64,000 nucleotides of DNA, from positions 186,001-250,000 of the forward strand of contig JAHBBC010000023.1 of NCBI GenBank assembly GCA_019915015.1, read 5' to 3'. The notes beneath the pieces were generated by a model. It saw only the letters and a list, made by a program, of their open reading frames with translations, was not told the origin of the DNA and ran no database searches. Below, piece after piece: positions 23,075 to 33,821 of the stretch (positions are counted from its first letter, which is position 1; each line of letters opens with the position of its first letter). This DNA is from Auriscalpium vulgare. Its lineage: Eukaryota > Basidiomycota > Agaricomycetes > Russulales > Auriscalpiaceae. Both the position numbers and the translations under genes were made by a program.

Positions 23075-23900
23075 TCAACTCGTAACAGACGAAATGAGAA
23101 GAGCAAGCCAGTCGGAATCATACAAACTGAATGACCGAATCTCGGTGGGCATCGTGTAGAGCCCCAGCGAAATCGGAAGACCATCATCAATAACCAATGT
23201 GCGCATCGTCCCCGGCCGTGTGGCGAGGCTCTGCTCGACGACATCGAACCCGCTGCTCGTCCTGCTCGCGAAGAACCGGTCGTACTTGGCGTGCACATGC
23301 GAGAGCTCCTCGCAGACAGCCTTGCGAATGGTGTGCGTATACGTTGGGGTTGTCGCGCCTGCGGACGGCGGGTGCTTGACGGTATCGATGTAGACGATGA
23401 ATACATGCGTATCTACGTCTCCGCGCAGCTGTTCAGCGACGTGATCGGACAAGCCGTGGACGGGGCTACTCACCGAGCTTGGCACGGTTGTTGCGCACCT
23501 CCATCGCGCTGACTCCCGCGCGGATGATGTGAGGGTCGTTGCGCTTGCACCACTTGTCAAACGCTCGCGAACGCTCCATCACAGCGTCACTGAATGTTCT
23601 GTTCGGGTCGTCCTCAATGCGATAGCAGGTTATCTTGTGCTTAGGCCAGTTCGCTCTTTGGCATTCCCGCGTCTACACGCGCACCATCAGCACCGACCGG
23701 TCGACAAGCATAAATGCCACACGCACGCAGTAGAAAGGCTTCTTGCAATTCCTACAGCGCCGCAGAATCGTGTCTTTGGGAAGACAGCTATCGCATTTCA
23801 CTTTGCTTGGGTGAAAGTCCGGGAGATGCTTGGCGCAGTTCTCGCACTGCCGCGCGAGACCAGCGATGACGATCCGGTTGCTTGAAGATTCGGCGGCCAT
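23075..23900 (-). CDS. MYND zinc-finger protein
   Basis: MYND fingers bind two zinc ions and mediate protein contacts. The start at 23900 (MAAESSSNRIVIAGLARQ) leads into a cysteine series: CENC, CDSC, then RRCRNCKKPFYC before an intron and TRECQRANWPKHKITC after it, giving the full C-x2-C...C-x2-C...C-x3-C...H-x3-C pattern. Downstream the frame continues through FDKWCKRNDPHIIRAGVSAM and, after a second intron, HVFIVYID, YDRFFASRTSS and SLGLYTMPTEIRSFSL to the stop at 23075. About 230 residues. The C-terminal part is typical of lineage-specific basidiomycete MYND proteins of unknown role. The second intron donor GTGCGC was chosen because it alone restores frame. Confidence 0.78.
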
Positions 23901-25117
23901 GCGGACGGAAGCTGGGCCTATATTATTGCCAGCCTGGGGCACTCGAGCGCATCCGCTGCGAGGGGTACAATGGACAAATGAAAATGAACGTGGAGGAGGT
24001 CGATGAAGCGTTATCTAAAATGGTAAGTAATACTTCAAATACGTTATAGATAAATCTTCGGCAGTTTCCGACCAATTGGGCACTTGCCCCCGGACAATAA
24101 GCTTGTCACCCACACAACACCGACCCAGCTACTCAAAGGCCCAGTCGCGGCATCATTAAATTTTGCTGACTGACATGACTGTCACTGCCAGGGCCCAGCT
24201 GCCAACAAGTCTTATACTTATTGTCTATAACTACTCTACTGTAGTAATGCGTGCACTCGCATCCGAGTCGTCGGCCGTCGGCAGCGCTGCGTTCGAACTT
24301 CGGCACCATCAATCCATGGGCCAGTGGCAGGGGCAGCGGGCGGGCACTACCAGGCACTACCCCAGAGGACGGTGTACGCGCATGCAGGTGTTGATGCGCG
24401 CAGAGATGCGCAGCGTACTAGGCACAGCGTCTAGGCGCATGGTGGGCGCGCCGGATGGTGATGGTGGTTGGGTAGATGGCGCCGGTGCGGGCGCGCCAGT
24501 TGGCGGTACAGGCAGTGTGGGAGAAGGTGGCGCACATGGGCCTGCTTGTGACTCCGATCTCGAGCCCCCAAGGCTGTCATCCATTTCCTCGACCTGAGCC
24601 CTCTCATCTTGACTTCTCGAGCGCGCGCAGCTGGGCAAGTCGCACATGCCTTCGCGGGCGCTAACCATCCCTCACCTCCTCGCCCCCGACCCAGCCACTG
24701 ATTGTACTGCGCCTGTCCTCGATGAGCGTGTACATGTTTGTGTTTGCAGGTGGGTCGGCAGTATCCAGTGACGCTGATAATGGGAAGCGTAGCAGGCGAC
24801 GAGATTGCTGTGAGGGTTTCGGTGCGCGGAGAGCGATAGCGCACGGGCGCGTGAGGCGGGCAGGGAGGGGCACATTGGGTGGCATGGATGCGGCATGTAT
24901 GCGGCATGTATGCGGCATGTATGCGGCATGTATGCGGCATGTATGCGACGACATTTCGTGGCACTGTGCCATGTGGCAACTGGGGGTGAGGAGGTGAGGA
25001 GAGCCCAGTGGTCAACGACGGAGACTGTATCGGAACCACGGCGCGTCAGATCCAGTCGATGTGTTGCGGGCCCTGCCAGCTCATTCAACATCGCGTTGTA
25101 TAGAGAAGTCCCAAGAC
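23901..25117. other. Gene-poor stretch with an 11-bp minisatellite
   Basis: About 1.2 kb between the MYND gene and the degraded F-box gene. Open frames on both strands cross the tandem repeat and are composed of repetitive or GC-biased sequence, so none is called. The 3' end of the F-box copy may extend into the right part. Confidence 0.4.
24879..24944. repeat. 11-bp minisatellite, unit GCGGCATGTAT
   Basis: Five perfect tandem copies of GCGGCATGTAT at 24890-24944, preceded by one diverged copy at 24879-24889. Because 11 is not a multiple of three, the array is open in all frames and creates repetitive artefact peptides. Confidence 0.95.
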
Positions 25118-26200
25118 GTACCCAAATATGCTCCACATTCTCATACATCTCGAGTTCAACGCCCCGATCACGACAGCCTTCATCCAGCATGGCGAGGTGC
25201 TGCGGCGACGAAAGGTACGTCGCACTGACGCGCTGCAAATTGGGCAGCGCACGCAGCGCTGCAACAAGAGACCTGGAATTCTTGGCATGCTATTGCTTCG
25301 ACGACGAGTGGATCTGGATGTCGCGGATGTGGTACCCAACGTGGAGAAGGGCGTGCGGAAGCGAGATGTCCTCCTCGCCCTCGGTGAGTTCGTCGAAAGC
25401 CAGGCTCTCGAGGTGCGCGAGCCGCTCGAGAACCTCCGCGGGCGGGAATGGCGCCGGGCCCTTGATAGTCAGCGTGCGGACACGCAAGAGAATGTCCGAC
25501 CCAAAGAGGCGTCTGCGTAAGTCGCCGCTCTCCCACGTAGGGCCGACCAGCTCAAGATCGCGAAATGGTGGGCCTCGGGCGGGAGGACCCGGTGCATGTT
25601 GTCCGAATTGACCGAAAGGGCCTCGATAGAGGACGTGTCGCGGATGGGCAGGATCGCGTCGTCGCCGCTGGCAGTCCTGGGCCACACTCTGAGGTGCAGG
25701 ACGCGCGCGCTCGGCCAAATGTGTGCAATGTCGCTGATGACCTCTTCATCGCTATTCAATCGAAGGACAGCTGGGCGCAGAGCGAGAGTGTGCAGTCGCC
25801 CCGCAACTTCGCCGGAAGTCCAGAAGCCTCGCCGCACATGGAAGCAGTGGAAGTAGATGCACGCGATGTGCGGGCACAGCTCTAGCAGCGCCATGTAGGG
25901 GTTGTTAAGATCGATTACGTCCCACCGAGTCATCTCGAATTTGACGGGGAGGATGTGAGTGGCGAGAAGGGGTTGGTCGCGAAGGGTGCGGATCAGTAGG
26001 ATGGCGCGGCGGGTGTTGTAGTTGGTGAACCATATGTCGAAGCGGAGGCGGCGGAGTAGAAGGCTCTGTGCGGTGGATTTCCAAGCCTTGCGGACACGGG
26101 CGCACGCACAAAGGGTAGCGCAGTCAATGTCCGCGTGCTGTGACAGTCTGTACACCCATTTGACGACCATTAACTGGACTTCCAAGGGAGCGGCCGCCAT
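25118..26200 (-). pseudogene. Degraded F-box/LRR-type gene copy
   Basis: The N-terminus from 26200 (MAAAPLEVQLMVVKWVYRLS, then CARVRKAWKSTAQSLLLRRL) is clearly related to the gene at 26580-27665, which starts MKTPPLDIQLAVIEWVYRSS. Homology runs in one frame to PPEAHHFAI, then jumps to another frame at about 25560 (LELVGPTWESGD, matching LELTHPRWPDTA in the neighbour). That second frame meets an in-frame TAG at 25290-25292 within otherwise continuing homology (SLVAALRALPNLQRV matches MVAAFRALPDLQLV). One apparent single-base frameshift plus one nonsense codon suggest a pseudogene. A small intron could remove the TAG but would not explain the frameshift. Confidence 0.7.
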
Positions 26201-26579
26201 GACAGCGACTTCCAAAGGTGATGTATTCCTGCGCCCCATGCGACTGACCACAAACGGGAGTCGTCCTACTTACGGCCAAAGATATGCGATTCAGCTCAAG
26301 TCTCGAGCATCTGAAAGTCCGGGAACGCGGCTCACGAGTATAAGACAATGCAATTTGCATCGGTAGCACACCCGCGTATGTACAGTACAACTCAGCACAA
26401 AGCCTGAGAATTGCGGGGAGCCTGGGAGAGGAGAGTTAGCGCCGCCAGCTGTTGACACCATCGAACTCAGGCTCACATCTGCTCGCGCGAGTTTCGGCCG
26501 TCAGCGTTGAGTGTAAGTTGATGGATTTTTCGTGTCATTATATCCAGTCGACGTGCCGTGGTAGCTGTCAAAGGATGCG
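26201..26579. other. Spacer between two tandem F-box copies
   Basis: About 380 bp separating two same-strand paralogues. It presumably holds the terminator of the left-reading gene at 26580-27665 and the promoter of the copy at 25118-26200. No gene seen. Confidence 0.45.
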
Positions 26580-27665
26580 TCAAGACCGCGCGTTGAGAAG
26601 ATAGACAGCACGACGAACGCGGTAGCACTCCCGTCCTTCATACAGTACAAGCTCGGCATTGGATTCATTGCACATAACAGCCAACGATTCGCGCAACGCG
26701 ACGCCGGCACGGCGCGTCAAAGTCACGAGCTGCAGATCGGGGAGCGCTCGAAACGCAGCGACCATAAACGCAACCTCGATTTCCGACACTGCCTTCCAGC
26801 CGTGGTACCCCACATGGCGCAGCGAGCGCGGGAGCGCCACGTCCTGCGTGGGAGGATGACTGAGCGCCAGGCTCTCTAGCCGCGAGAGCGCCGCGAGGAC
26901 TTCCGGCGGCGGGAAGGAGGTGTCCCACAGCGTCAAGGCGCGGAGGTGCGGGAGTATGCCCGTCGCGACGAGCGGCTGCGCCCAGGCGGTGTCGGGCCAC
27001 CGCGGGTGAGTCAGCTCCAACTCGCGCAGCGCAAGCACGCCGTTCTCGGGCGCGGGGATCCAGCCGAGGTTGTCTACGGAGACGCACAGGGACTGCACGC
27101 TGGCGGGGGCGCTGGGAGGTGGGGTGGGGGTGGCGCCTCCTCGCATTTCAATGCAGTCGATTGCGCGTACGCTGGGCCACAAGTTTACGATACGGCTGAT
27201 GGCGGAGGGTGCACCGAAAACTTCCAGAAAGGTCGGGCGCAGGGGAATGGCGCGCAGGCGCTCTTCAAGAGCTGGGTATTCATCGTTGCCGACTTGATGT
27301 TTGAAGAAAATGCCGTCGACGCGCGTGCAGAGCTCGAGCAGCGCGAGTTCATCGACGTCCGCAGGGTTGTCGAGGGGCGACCAGAGTGAGACCTGGATGG
27401 AGCGGACGTATGCGGCGAGGTCTGTTCGGGTTCGGAGTGTGTGCAGGAGTAGTGTCATGGCCTGACGGGTGAGATGTCTTAATTGCGGGACGTTGATATC
27501 CTTGCACGGGACGCGGCGGAAGAGAAGGCGTTGCGCGGGGCGGGTCCATCCTCTGCAGACGAGAGCGCATGCGCGGAGGGTGGCGTAGTCGATCCTCGAG
27601 TGTTGCGATGACCTGTAAACCCATTCTATGACAGCGAGTTGGATATCCAGGGGAGGCGTCTTCAT
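26580..27665 (-). CDS. F-box-like protein with leucine-rich tail
   Basis: A single 361-residue frame without introns. The N-terminal region (DIQLAVIEWVYRSSQHSRID, then CALVCRGWTRPAQRLLFRRV) is a divergent F-box: helix, then a L.xC..VCr.W..... pattern. The rest alternates short hydrophobic strands and helices (LRELELTH, LRALTLWD, LESLALSH, LRHVGYHG) as in leucine-rich substrate-binding domains. F-box proteins recruit targets to SCF ubiquitin ligases through Skp1. Large, fast-evolving F-box families are typical of Agaricomycetes, so the substrate cannot be inferred. It is the intact sister of the degraded copy directly downstream. Confidence 0.8.
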   Translation of the reverse strand: MKTPPLDIQLAVIEWVYRSSQHSRIDYATLRACALVCRGWTRPAQRLLFRRVPCKDINVPQLRHLTRQAMTLLLHTLRTRTDLAAYVRSIQVSLWSPLDNPADVDELALLELCTRVDGIFFKHQVGNDEYPALEERLRAIPLRPTFLEVFGAPSAISRIVNLWPSVRAIDCIEMRGGATPTPPPSAPASVQSLCVSVDNLGWIPAPENGVLALRELELTHPRWPDTAWAQPLVATGILPHLRALTLWDTSFPPPEVLAALSRLESLALSHPPTQDVALPRSLRHVGYHGWKAVSEIEVAFMVAAFRALPDLQLVTLTRRAGVALRESLAVMCNESNAELVLYEGRECYRVRRAVYLLNARS

Positions 27666-28365
27666 GGTTGCCAGTACTGTTCGACTTGGTTTAGGTTAGC
27701 GATGAGCGTACATGCGATGGAATGCGCACCTGGACGCACAGTTTCTCGGGATGCTGCCAGTTGATTGATGATTGCTCAGTCCGTCACGACGTGGATGTTG
27801 CGCACTGGCGATGAGCGAGAGACTACATGACTGTCCGAGTCTCCGACTCGGAGAGTTACTTACATACCCTTCAAGCTGCGCCGGCAACTTCCGAGAATGT
27901 GCGGCAGCCCAGCGTTTGACATCATCCAAGTTAGCCCACCAACGTCCAACTCTTCCCCGAGCGAGCATTCTAGGATTCCTGCGTCGTGATGCCCATTGCG
28001 CATGTACGGTACGGCCGGGCGCACCTCATGTACGGTACGAATACTCGCACTCGCCGTGAGCTATTGAATACCCAGTGTCTACTTAGCTCATACTCCAGGC
28101 GACGATCTCGCCGTCGAAGCACCCTCGGACCCCCCAGCTGTCAACTACGAAGTGCAGAATGATTTGGGACAAATCTCGATCGTCTAGCGTGTCTCAGGAA
28201 GCTACCACGCCACCCAGCCGGCCACACTAAAACAATGTCGCGTGCAGCGAGAAAGACCTGCCCACCCGGCGTGTCATTGTCCTTCGTCTCCACTATATTT
28301 GCTCAAGCCTGCTTTGAGCCGACTCCCCTCCCTTTGCAGTTGACAGAAACCGCAGACGACCTACC
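27666..28365. other. Divergent intergenic region in the F-box cluster
   Basis: About 700 bp between two divergently transcribed F-box genes. Several 60-110-codon frames occur, including 27968-27696 minus, without domains; promoters of both genes are expected here. Confidence 0.4.
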
Positions 28366-30173
28366 ATGCCGACAAAGGTCACCGATGCCAGGTGCGTCCA
28401 CCGCTTTCTCGAATTCAAACCACAGCCAACCTGAAGCACCGACCACAGCACTTTCTGGGTGTCCACCATTCGCGCAAGGACTGCCAGAGTTGAAGAACTT
28501 CTCACCCCCGGGTGCACAAAGCGGACCGCCCTCGCCGTCAGCCTCGACGACGAAATCGCGGCCATGAAGAATGCCCTGCTGCTCCTCAGGATGCGTCGCA
28601 ATTACATCGTCGCCCCCATCATGCGTGTCCCACCGGAGATACTGGAGGAAATATTTTCTTTCACGCAAGCAGCCTACCCGATGAAGCGACGCGAGGGCGG
28701 GTGCGAAGTGGACTTAGGATGGATGAAGGTCTCTCATGTGTGCCGGTCATGGCGTAAGGTACGTTCAGTGTGCCTCTGGTGATACACCATTCTCAAACAT
28801 GAGCGCTGCAGACTGCACTGGGCATCTCCTCCCTATGGAGGGAACTCGACTTTGACATCACTCCCCAGCTGTGGGCGGATGAGATACTTCGCCGGTCCGC
28901 CAATGCTCCACTACTAGTCCGTGCGGCAGTCCCCGTGCTCGAGAAGGCCAAGACCAAGGACGAGGCAAGCTATTGCCTGAACGCATCCAATGTCGTACGC
29001 CTGCAGGCGCTCACGCTGAATGAGCACTCTACTGTGCGTTGCGTGGGCGAGATTGCCGACCATGCGGTTCTCCAGAAGATCATCCCATGCGACACACCTG
29101 CGCCAGTGCTCGAGACGCTCACGCTCACTCACAGCGGCGCAGGCAATTACCGGGTTCCCGCACGCATCTTCCGCGGACACACGCCGCGCCTGCGCGCACT
29201 GCACCTCGTGGGCTTCGTCCCTCACTGGACCGCCCACGCCCACCTCTTCGCGCACCTCACCGAGTTGCGCCTCACGCCACGTTCCATGGTCCACGACGAC
29301 GACTTGCACCACATCCCCACCGCACGCGCGCTCGCGGGTATGCTGCGGGCGATGCGCGCGCTGCAGGTGCTCGCCCTGGGCAGCGGCGCGCTCGACTCAT
29401 TCCTCGACGAGGAGGAAGAGGCCGCACAGGCAGTCCACGGCCCAATTCCGCGCATCGAGCTCCCCGCGCTGCGCACCCTCGAACTCTACCAGGGCCAGGA
29501 CCACGACAACATGAACTGGTACGACTTTGTCGGGCTGTTCTGCATGCCGCCGAGCGTGACGGTGCGCGTTGCGCTCGGGCAGGTCTCGCACGGGCCCGAT
29601 TACAACTCATTGCGTCCTGTTTTGCAGGCGCTGGGTGGCGCGGACACCGCGCCGCACGCGCTAGAGGTGCACTTCCACGGCGACGAGCACTTCGATTTTG
29701 CGAAGCTGGCGCTCAAGTGCGATCGTGCCAGCGACGCCGGCCACTCCCTCTCCTTCATGACGCCAAAGGTCTTCCGCCCGGAATTAGCACTTTTCGACGA
29801 GCCGTGGGACGCACTCGAGATGGGCAATTTGACGGAGGTCCACGTCTCGCTCGTGCAGGACGTGTACTGGAGCGCCGGGATGTGGCAGCAGGCGTTCTGT
29901 CGTGCGCGGGCCGTCGAGCACTTGCAGTTGTCTGGTGCCGGAGGTCTCGCGGGCCTGTTTGACGCCATGACGAGTGTATCGGAGGGGGGCGAGAATCGGC
30001 CTCTGTTCCCGGAGCTAAAGGTTTTGCAGCTGCACGACTGGATGACAGGCTGCGAAGCGACAAACGAGGCCCTGCTTGAGGCGCACGATACATGCCTGCA
30101 GGCGCGGCGGGCGGTAGGGAAAGGCAATCTGGAGGTCGCTATGTCTTGCTCTCCGACGGAGGTCGTAGAATAG
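28366..30173 (+). CDS. F-box protein
   Basis: Start MPTKVTDA at 28366 spliced at about 28391-28447 to a second exon, reading TFWVSTIRARTARVEELL, an acidic helix (SLDDEIAAMKNALLLLRMRR) and then the F-box: PIMRVPPEILEEIFSF followed by DLGWMKVSHVCRSWRK. An intron near 28758-28811 leads to TALGISSLWRELDFDI and a long substrate-binding part with regular leucine-rich strands (VLETLTLTH, LRALHLVGF, LTELRLTP, LQVLALGSG, LRTLELYQG). It ends EVVE at 30173; about 520 residues. An alternative is a start inside the second exon, but no ATG precedes the F-box there except after the conserved helix. It works as a predicted SCF adaptor of unknown target. Confidence 0.82.
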
Positions 30174-30599
30174 TCTCGAAACGGTGTGTCTGTGTCGCTC
30201 TCTGAGAGTATATCGAATTTATGTCGACCAGGCAGCTCCAGTCGAAGGTGCACCGGCAAAGTCCGATGGTGGCCCGGCCCCAGTTACAGCAAACCAAAAT
30301 TGTGTTTGCTCCTCGTCCTTCCGGGGCCTATTGGGTTACCACTGTCGTAGGCTGTCCTTGAATAGAGAATACGCGTTATATCTGCGACGTCTTAAATGCT
30401 CTTTGTCGAAAAAGAAACCATCACGTTTGCGCGAGCTCTCCCATTCGCTCATCTGGTTTGAGACTGGTTTTCAGGTGAGTTTGGAATACTCATCACCACG
30501 GCTCTCTGGAAACATCTCCTCTTAACCACCAACCGCCATCACCCTTATCGATACCCACTCTACGAACGCACTCGGCTTTGCTCTGCCAACTTCTCGACA
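30174..30599. other. Upstream region of the RhoGAP gene
   Basis: About 425 bp between two same-strand genes; promoter and 5' untranslated sequence expected. The C/T-rich stretch at 30510-30560 just before the start is typical of fungal 5' leaders. Confidence 0.45.
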
Positions 30600-32254
30600 A
30601 TGTCTTCTCGTACTCCTGCCCACACTCCTTCAGAAACGAAGGGCAACAACGTCGACGCCGGTCGTCGATCGTCCGCGCCTCCCAAGGTCGAATCACAGAA
30701 GAAGCGCTCTTTCATCTTCCTTGGTCTATCGCTCCCCTCCGGCAGCAAAATCATCGACAAGCTCGGCCTCAGACCCGAAGATGCGGAGAAGCGCGCTCGC
30801 CGCAACCTCACTGTCAGCCTAGAACCGAAGTCTCGCCCGCCCGACCCCTCGCCCGAGGAGATCATGCAGCGCGAGCTGGAGGTGCAGGGCGACGCTGTCC
30901 CTCTCGTACCGAAGTGGAACTACAAGAGGCTCTACCATCGAATGCGGAGGCGCCTCCAAGAGGACAGGATCGACATCAGGGTACGACTCTACCTTGACGA
31001 TCTGTGGGAGATCTACTTCGCCGATTTGGACGATCGATACGACAGGGACTGGAACAGAGAGCGGCTCGCTCTCATTCGTTCCGGGGAGGTCCGGAGTCCC
31101 TTCAAGGATGGCGACCGTAAGCGCACTCATTCCTCTTGTGTCTGGACCATTTTCTCACAAACGTTTTCAGAGGCATTCGCGACGTCGCTGGACTTCGTCG
31201 CTATATGCGCATCCGAAAGTGCCGTCATTGACGGCTACAGACACCAGCTCCCGATCGCGGTCTACCTGTGCATTGAAGAGCTTTGTCGGCGAGGTCAGTC
31301 TTATTCTCGTCGATAACCGCAAGGCGACGCTCACTCTGAGACATAGGAATCTCCGAAGAGGGCCTTATGCGTCATCCCAGGAACGCCCGTCGTCATAACC
31401 AGCTCATCGACATATTCAATACCGCGCCGCTCTTCGGATGTGGCTTCGACCTCAGCGGGGAGGGTCTGGAAGACGTGGGCGCCCTACTCTCTGCGTGGCT
31501 GCGAAACACACTTCCCGTCGTGCACCCTGCGATCATGGACCCCCTTTGGCACTGGTGCGTCAGGCCCAGCGTCGACTGCCTCGACGAGCGGCGGTTCCGC
31601 GATGAGGGTGACTGGGAGGGCCGGCGCACGCACTTCTACAAGACGGGCGAGCGCTTGCACGGTCTCTCCCCTCACATGCGCGCCGAACGCGCGCGCCGGG
31701 AGGCGGCCGAGGACATGGTGCGCGACGCGAGACGCATCCCCATCGCGCGGGACCTGTTCCGCCTCCTGCCATCGCACAGCCTCTCCATCATGTGCTACGT
31801 GCTCAACTTCTTCGTGCAGCTGCCGAGCTGCTGCGACGTTACGTTGGACGAGATCGCGGAGCGCTTCGGCCACTCGCTGCTGGGCGGCACGGTTCACGGC
31901 TCGCAATGCACGATGCTGTGGCTGCTCCGGCACTGGCCCGCCATCTCGGAAGGCATCCTCGATCCAGAGTCTATGCACCCGGAGACTGAGGACCACGTTC
32001 GTCCGGGCGCGCCCAAGCCGGAGGCCAAGCCGAAGGGTCCTAGGAATAAGCCCCGAAGCTCCGTCGACTTGCTTCGCACGCTGCCCAAGGAAAGCGATGA
32101 TCAGCGCAAGGCATCCTGGGAGGCTTATTATGGGGCAGATACTGGCGGCGGTTGGAAGAGCTCCAAGGCCTCGGACTTTGGCGATGCGGAGGACTCAGAC
32201 CAGCTGGACACTTATCAGGACCGGCGCGGTAGCGACGAGACATTACTTTGTTAG
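30600..32254 (+). CDS. RhoGAP-domain protein
   Basis: RhoGAPs stimulate GTP hydrolysis by Rho-family GTPases. Start MSSRTPAHTPSETKG at 30600; two introns (about 31119-31171 and 31294-31346). The GAP domain is visible as PIAVYLCIEELCRRG joined to ISEEGLMRHPRN, where the Arg after GLM is in the arginine-finger position, then GEGLEDVGALLSAWLRNTLP and, after a linker, RLLPSHSLSIMCYVLNFFVQ and DEIAERFGHSLLGG. The glycine that usually follows the finger region is not obvious (RHPRNARRHN), so activity may be altered. The C-terminus is charged and disordered. It sits as a single non-F-box gene within the F-box cluster. Confidence 0.83.
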
Positions 32255-32410
32255 ACGGGGGTTGGGTCGCACTAAAAACCTTTCAATAATATAATAGAGC
32301 GCATATTTGGCTACCTTGAGCGAGCAAGTAAGAAAGTAAGTTTGGTGGTAAGACTTGGTACTCAGCGCCGCTGGTTGAAATCGAAGCGTACTGACTACCG
32401 TGACTATGTT

Positions 32411-33360
32411 TCAGCTCTGAGTGCCTACCGGCGGCCTAACCTCCAATACTGCTTCTCTCAGCCTGCGTGCGCACGCGTCGTCCACACTACACCCACACAA
32501 ATTGAGTTCTTTCGGCAACAGCCCAGCGCGCGCGCGTCTTGCGAGCCAGCGCGGTAGCACAGCCCCAACTGTACATTCCTGACCGTCGCTGGTCAACCAG
32601 CCACTGCTGAAGTCCATGCCCTGCAGGACGAGCACGGATAGCGCGGGGAGTAATCCCTCATTGTCATCAAGGGCAGCGCAGAGCCGCAGCACAGGCGTGC
32701 CGGTGACTATGACGCGGTGCAGGTGGCACGCTTGCCCCAAGGCATGCGGCCACGCGCTGTCGGGCTCATCCCACCATACTGCAAGCTCTGTGAGGTGCTC
32801 CGATGCGAGGGTCCTCAGCGCGCACGGCACGAGGCCACACTGATACAGCTCCTGTACCGTCTCCGCCGTGAGCCTCAACACCAGCGCAGACGCCTCCCCG
32901 CGCCATCCAACCACGTCCACCCCGATGGAGCCCAAAAGGGGACCCAACGGGCTCGGAAAGACGTGGATGCGCGTGATGGGTGCGGCGTCAGCACCGACAC
33001 ACGCCGTCATCGCAAGGAAGAGCGGGTCGAGGTCGGCCGGCGTATACGCCGAGTTGACACGCCGATTGGGCAGCACAGTGCATTCGACGCGCGCATCTGT
33101 GGGGATCTTGAGATGTGCGAGTACGTGGCGTGCGCTGGCGGCGCTCATGATGGTGCAGAGGTGGCGCAGCGTCACCAGCGGGACGACGGAGTGCGGCGCA
33201 CGGCCTGTAGTGTTGAAATTGAGCTCGAGTACGAGCAGCTCCAGCACGCGCATGCGGCCCAGCGCGTCGAGCATGTCTCGGAGCTCGAAGCCGTGGCCGC
33301 GATCTTCACGATTCCTCAGAAGTTCAGAGACTCGAAACGCACCCCAGCGTAACCTTTCAC
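32411..33360 (-). pseudogene. N-terminally truncated F-box/LRR protein
   Basis: A frame of about 315 residues (from about 33360 through MLDALGRM at 33274 to a stop at 32411) has the leucine-rich architecture of the substrate-binding half of basidiomycete F-box proteins (LELLVLELNF, LRHLCTIMSAAS, LTELAVWWDEP, LSVLVLQGMDF, PKELNLCGCSVDD). No F-box is found upstream: the frame is blocked near 33380 and the next 300 bp contain no candidate N-terminus. It may be a truncated relic, or an upstream exon was missed. The gene is convergent with the RhoGAP gene. Confidence 0.55.
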
Positions 33361-33821
33361 CGATGTAGGATCGCTGATGCTAGCGAGCACAACGAGCCGC
33401 CGTTCTCAATGCGCTCTGTGCGCAGTACATCCTGCCTCTCCGTCGTCTCTGATTCGCCGGAACTGACGGTGGATCTAGGGACATGGGAAAGCTCCGTGTA
33501 GAGCAGTCGCTACATAGAGTGGGGTTCAGCGATCTTAGCCGCGACATGCGGCGTTTGCTACACGGTATGGAGAAAAATCTTCTGGACATTCTGACGCGTC
33601 TAGTAAACACAACGAATATCCCTGGTACCCCACATAGCTGGTACGAACACAATCATAGCGGTGACATTGTTGAGGCCTAGCAACAAACGGTATTTTATTG
33701 GTTTTTGATGAAGCGCGCGACGCCGCATACAATGGTACAGTACTTACAGCATTCAAAGAACAAAATCACTATAGGCATGTTGGACGGGCCTCACAGACAC
33801 AGCTCCACGCTCCTGCCCACC
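33361..33821. other. Intergenic, truncated F-box to P450
   Basis: About 460 bp in which short minus frames lack F-box or other signals. Might contain remains of the missing 5' end of the neighbouring F-box copy. Confidence 0.35.

Noticed and set aside
24431..25039. Long frames on both strands containing CRIHAAYMPHT-type repeats
   Set aside because: They are translations of the 11-bp minisatellite in different frames, not a repeat protein.
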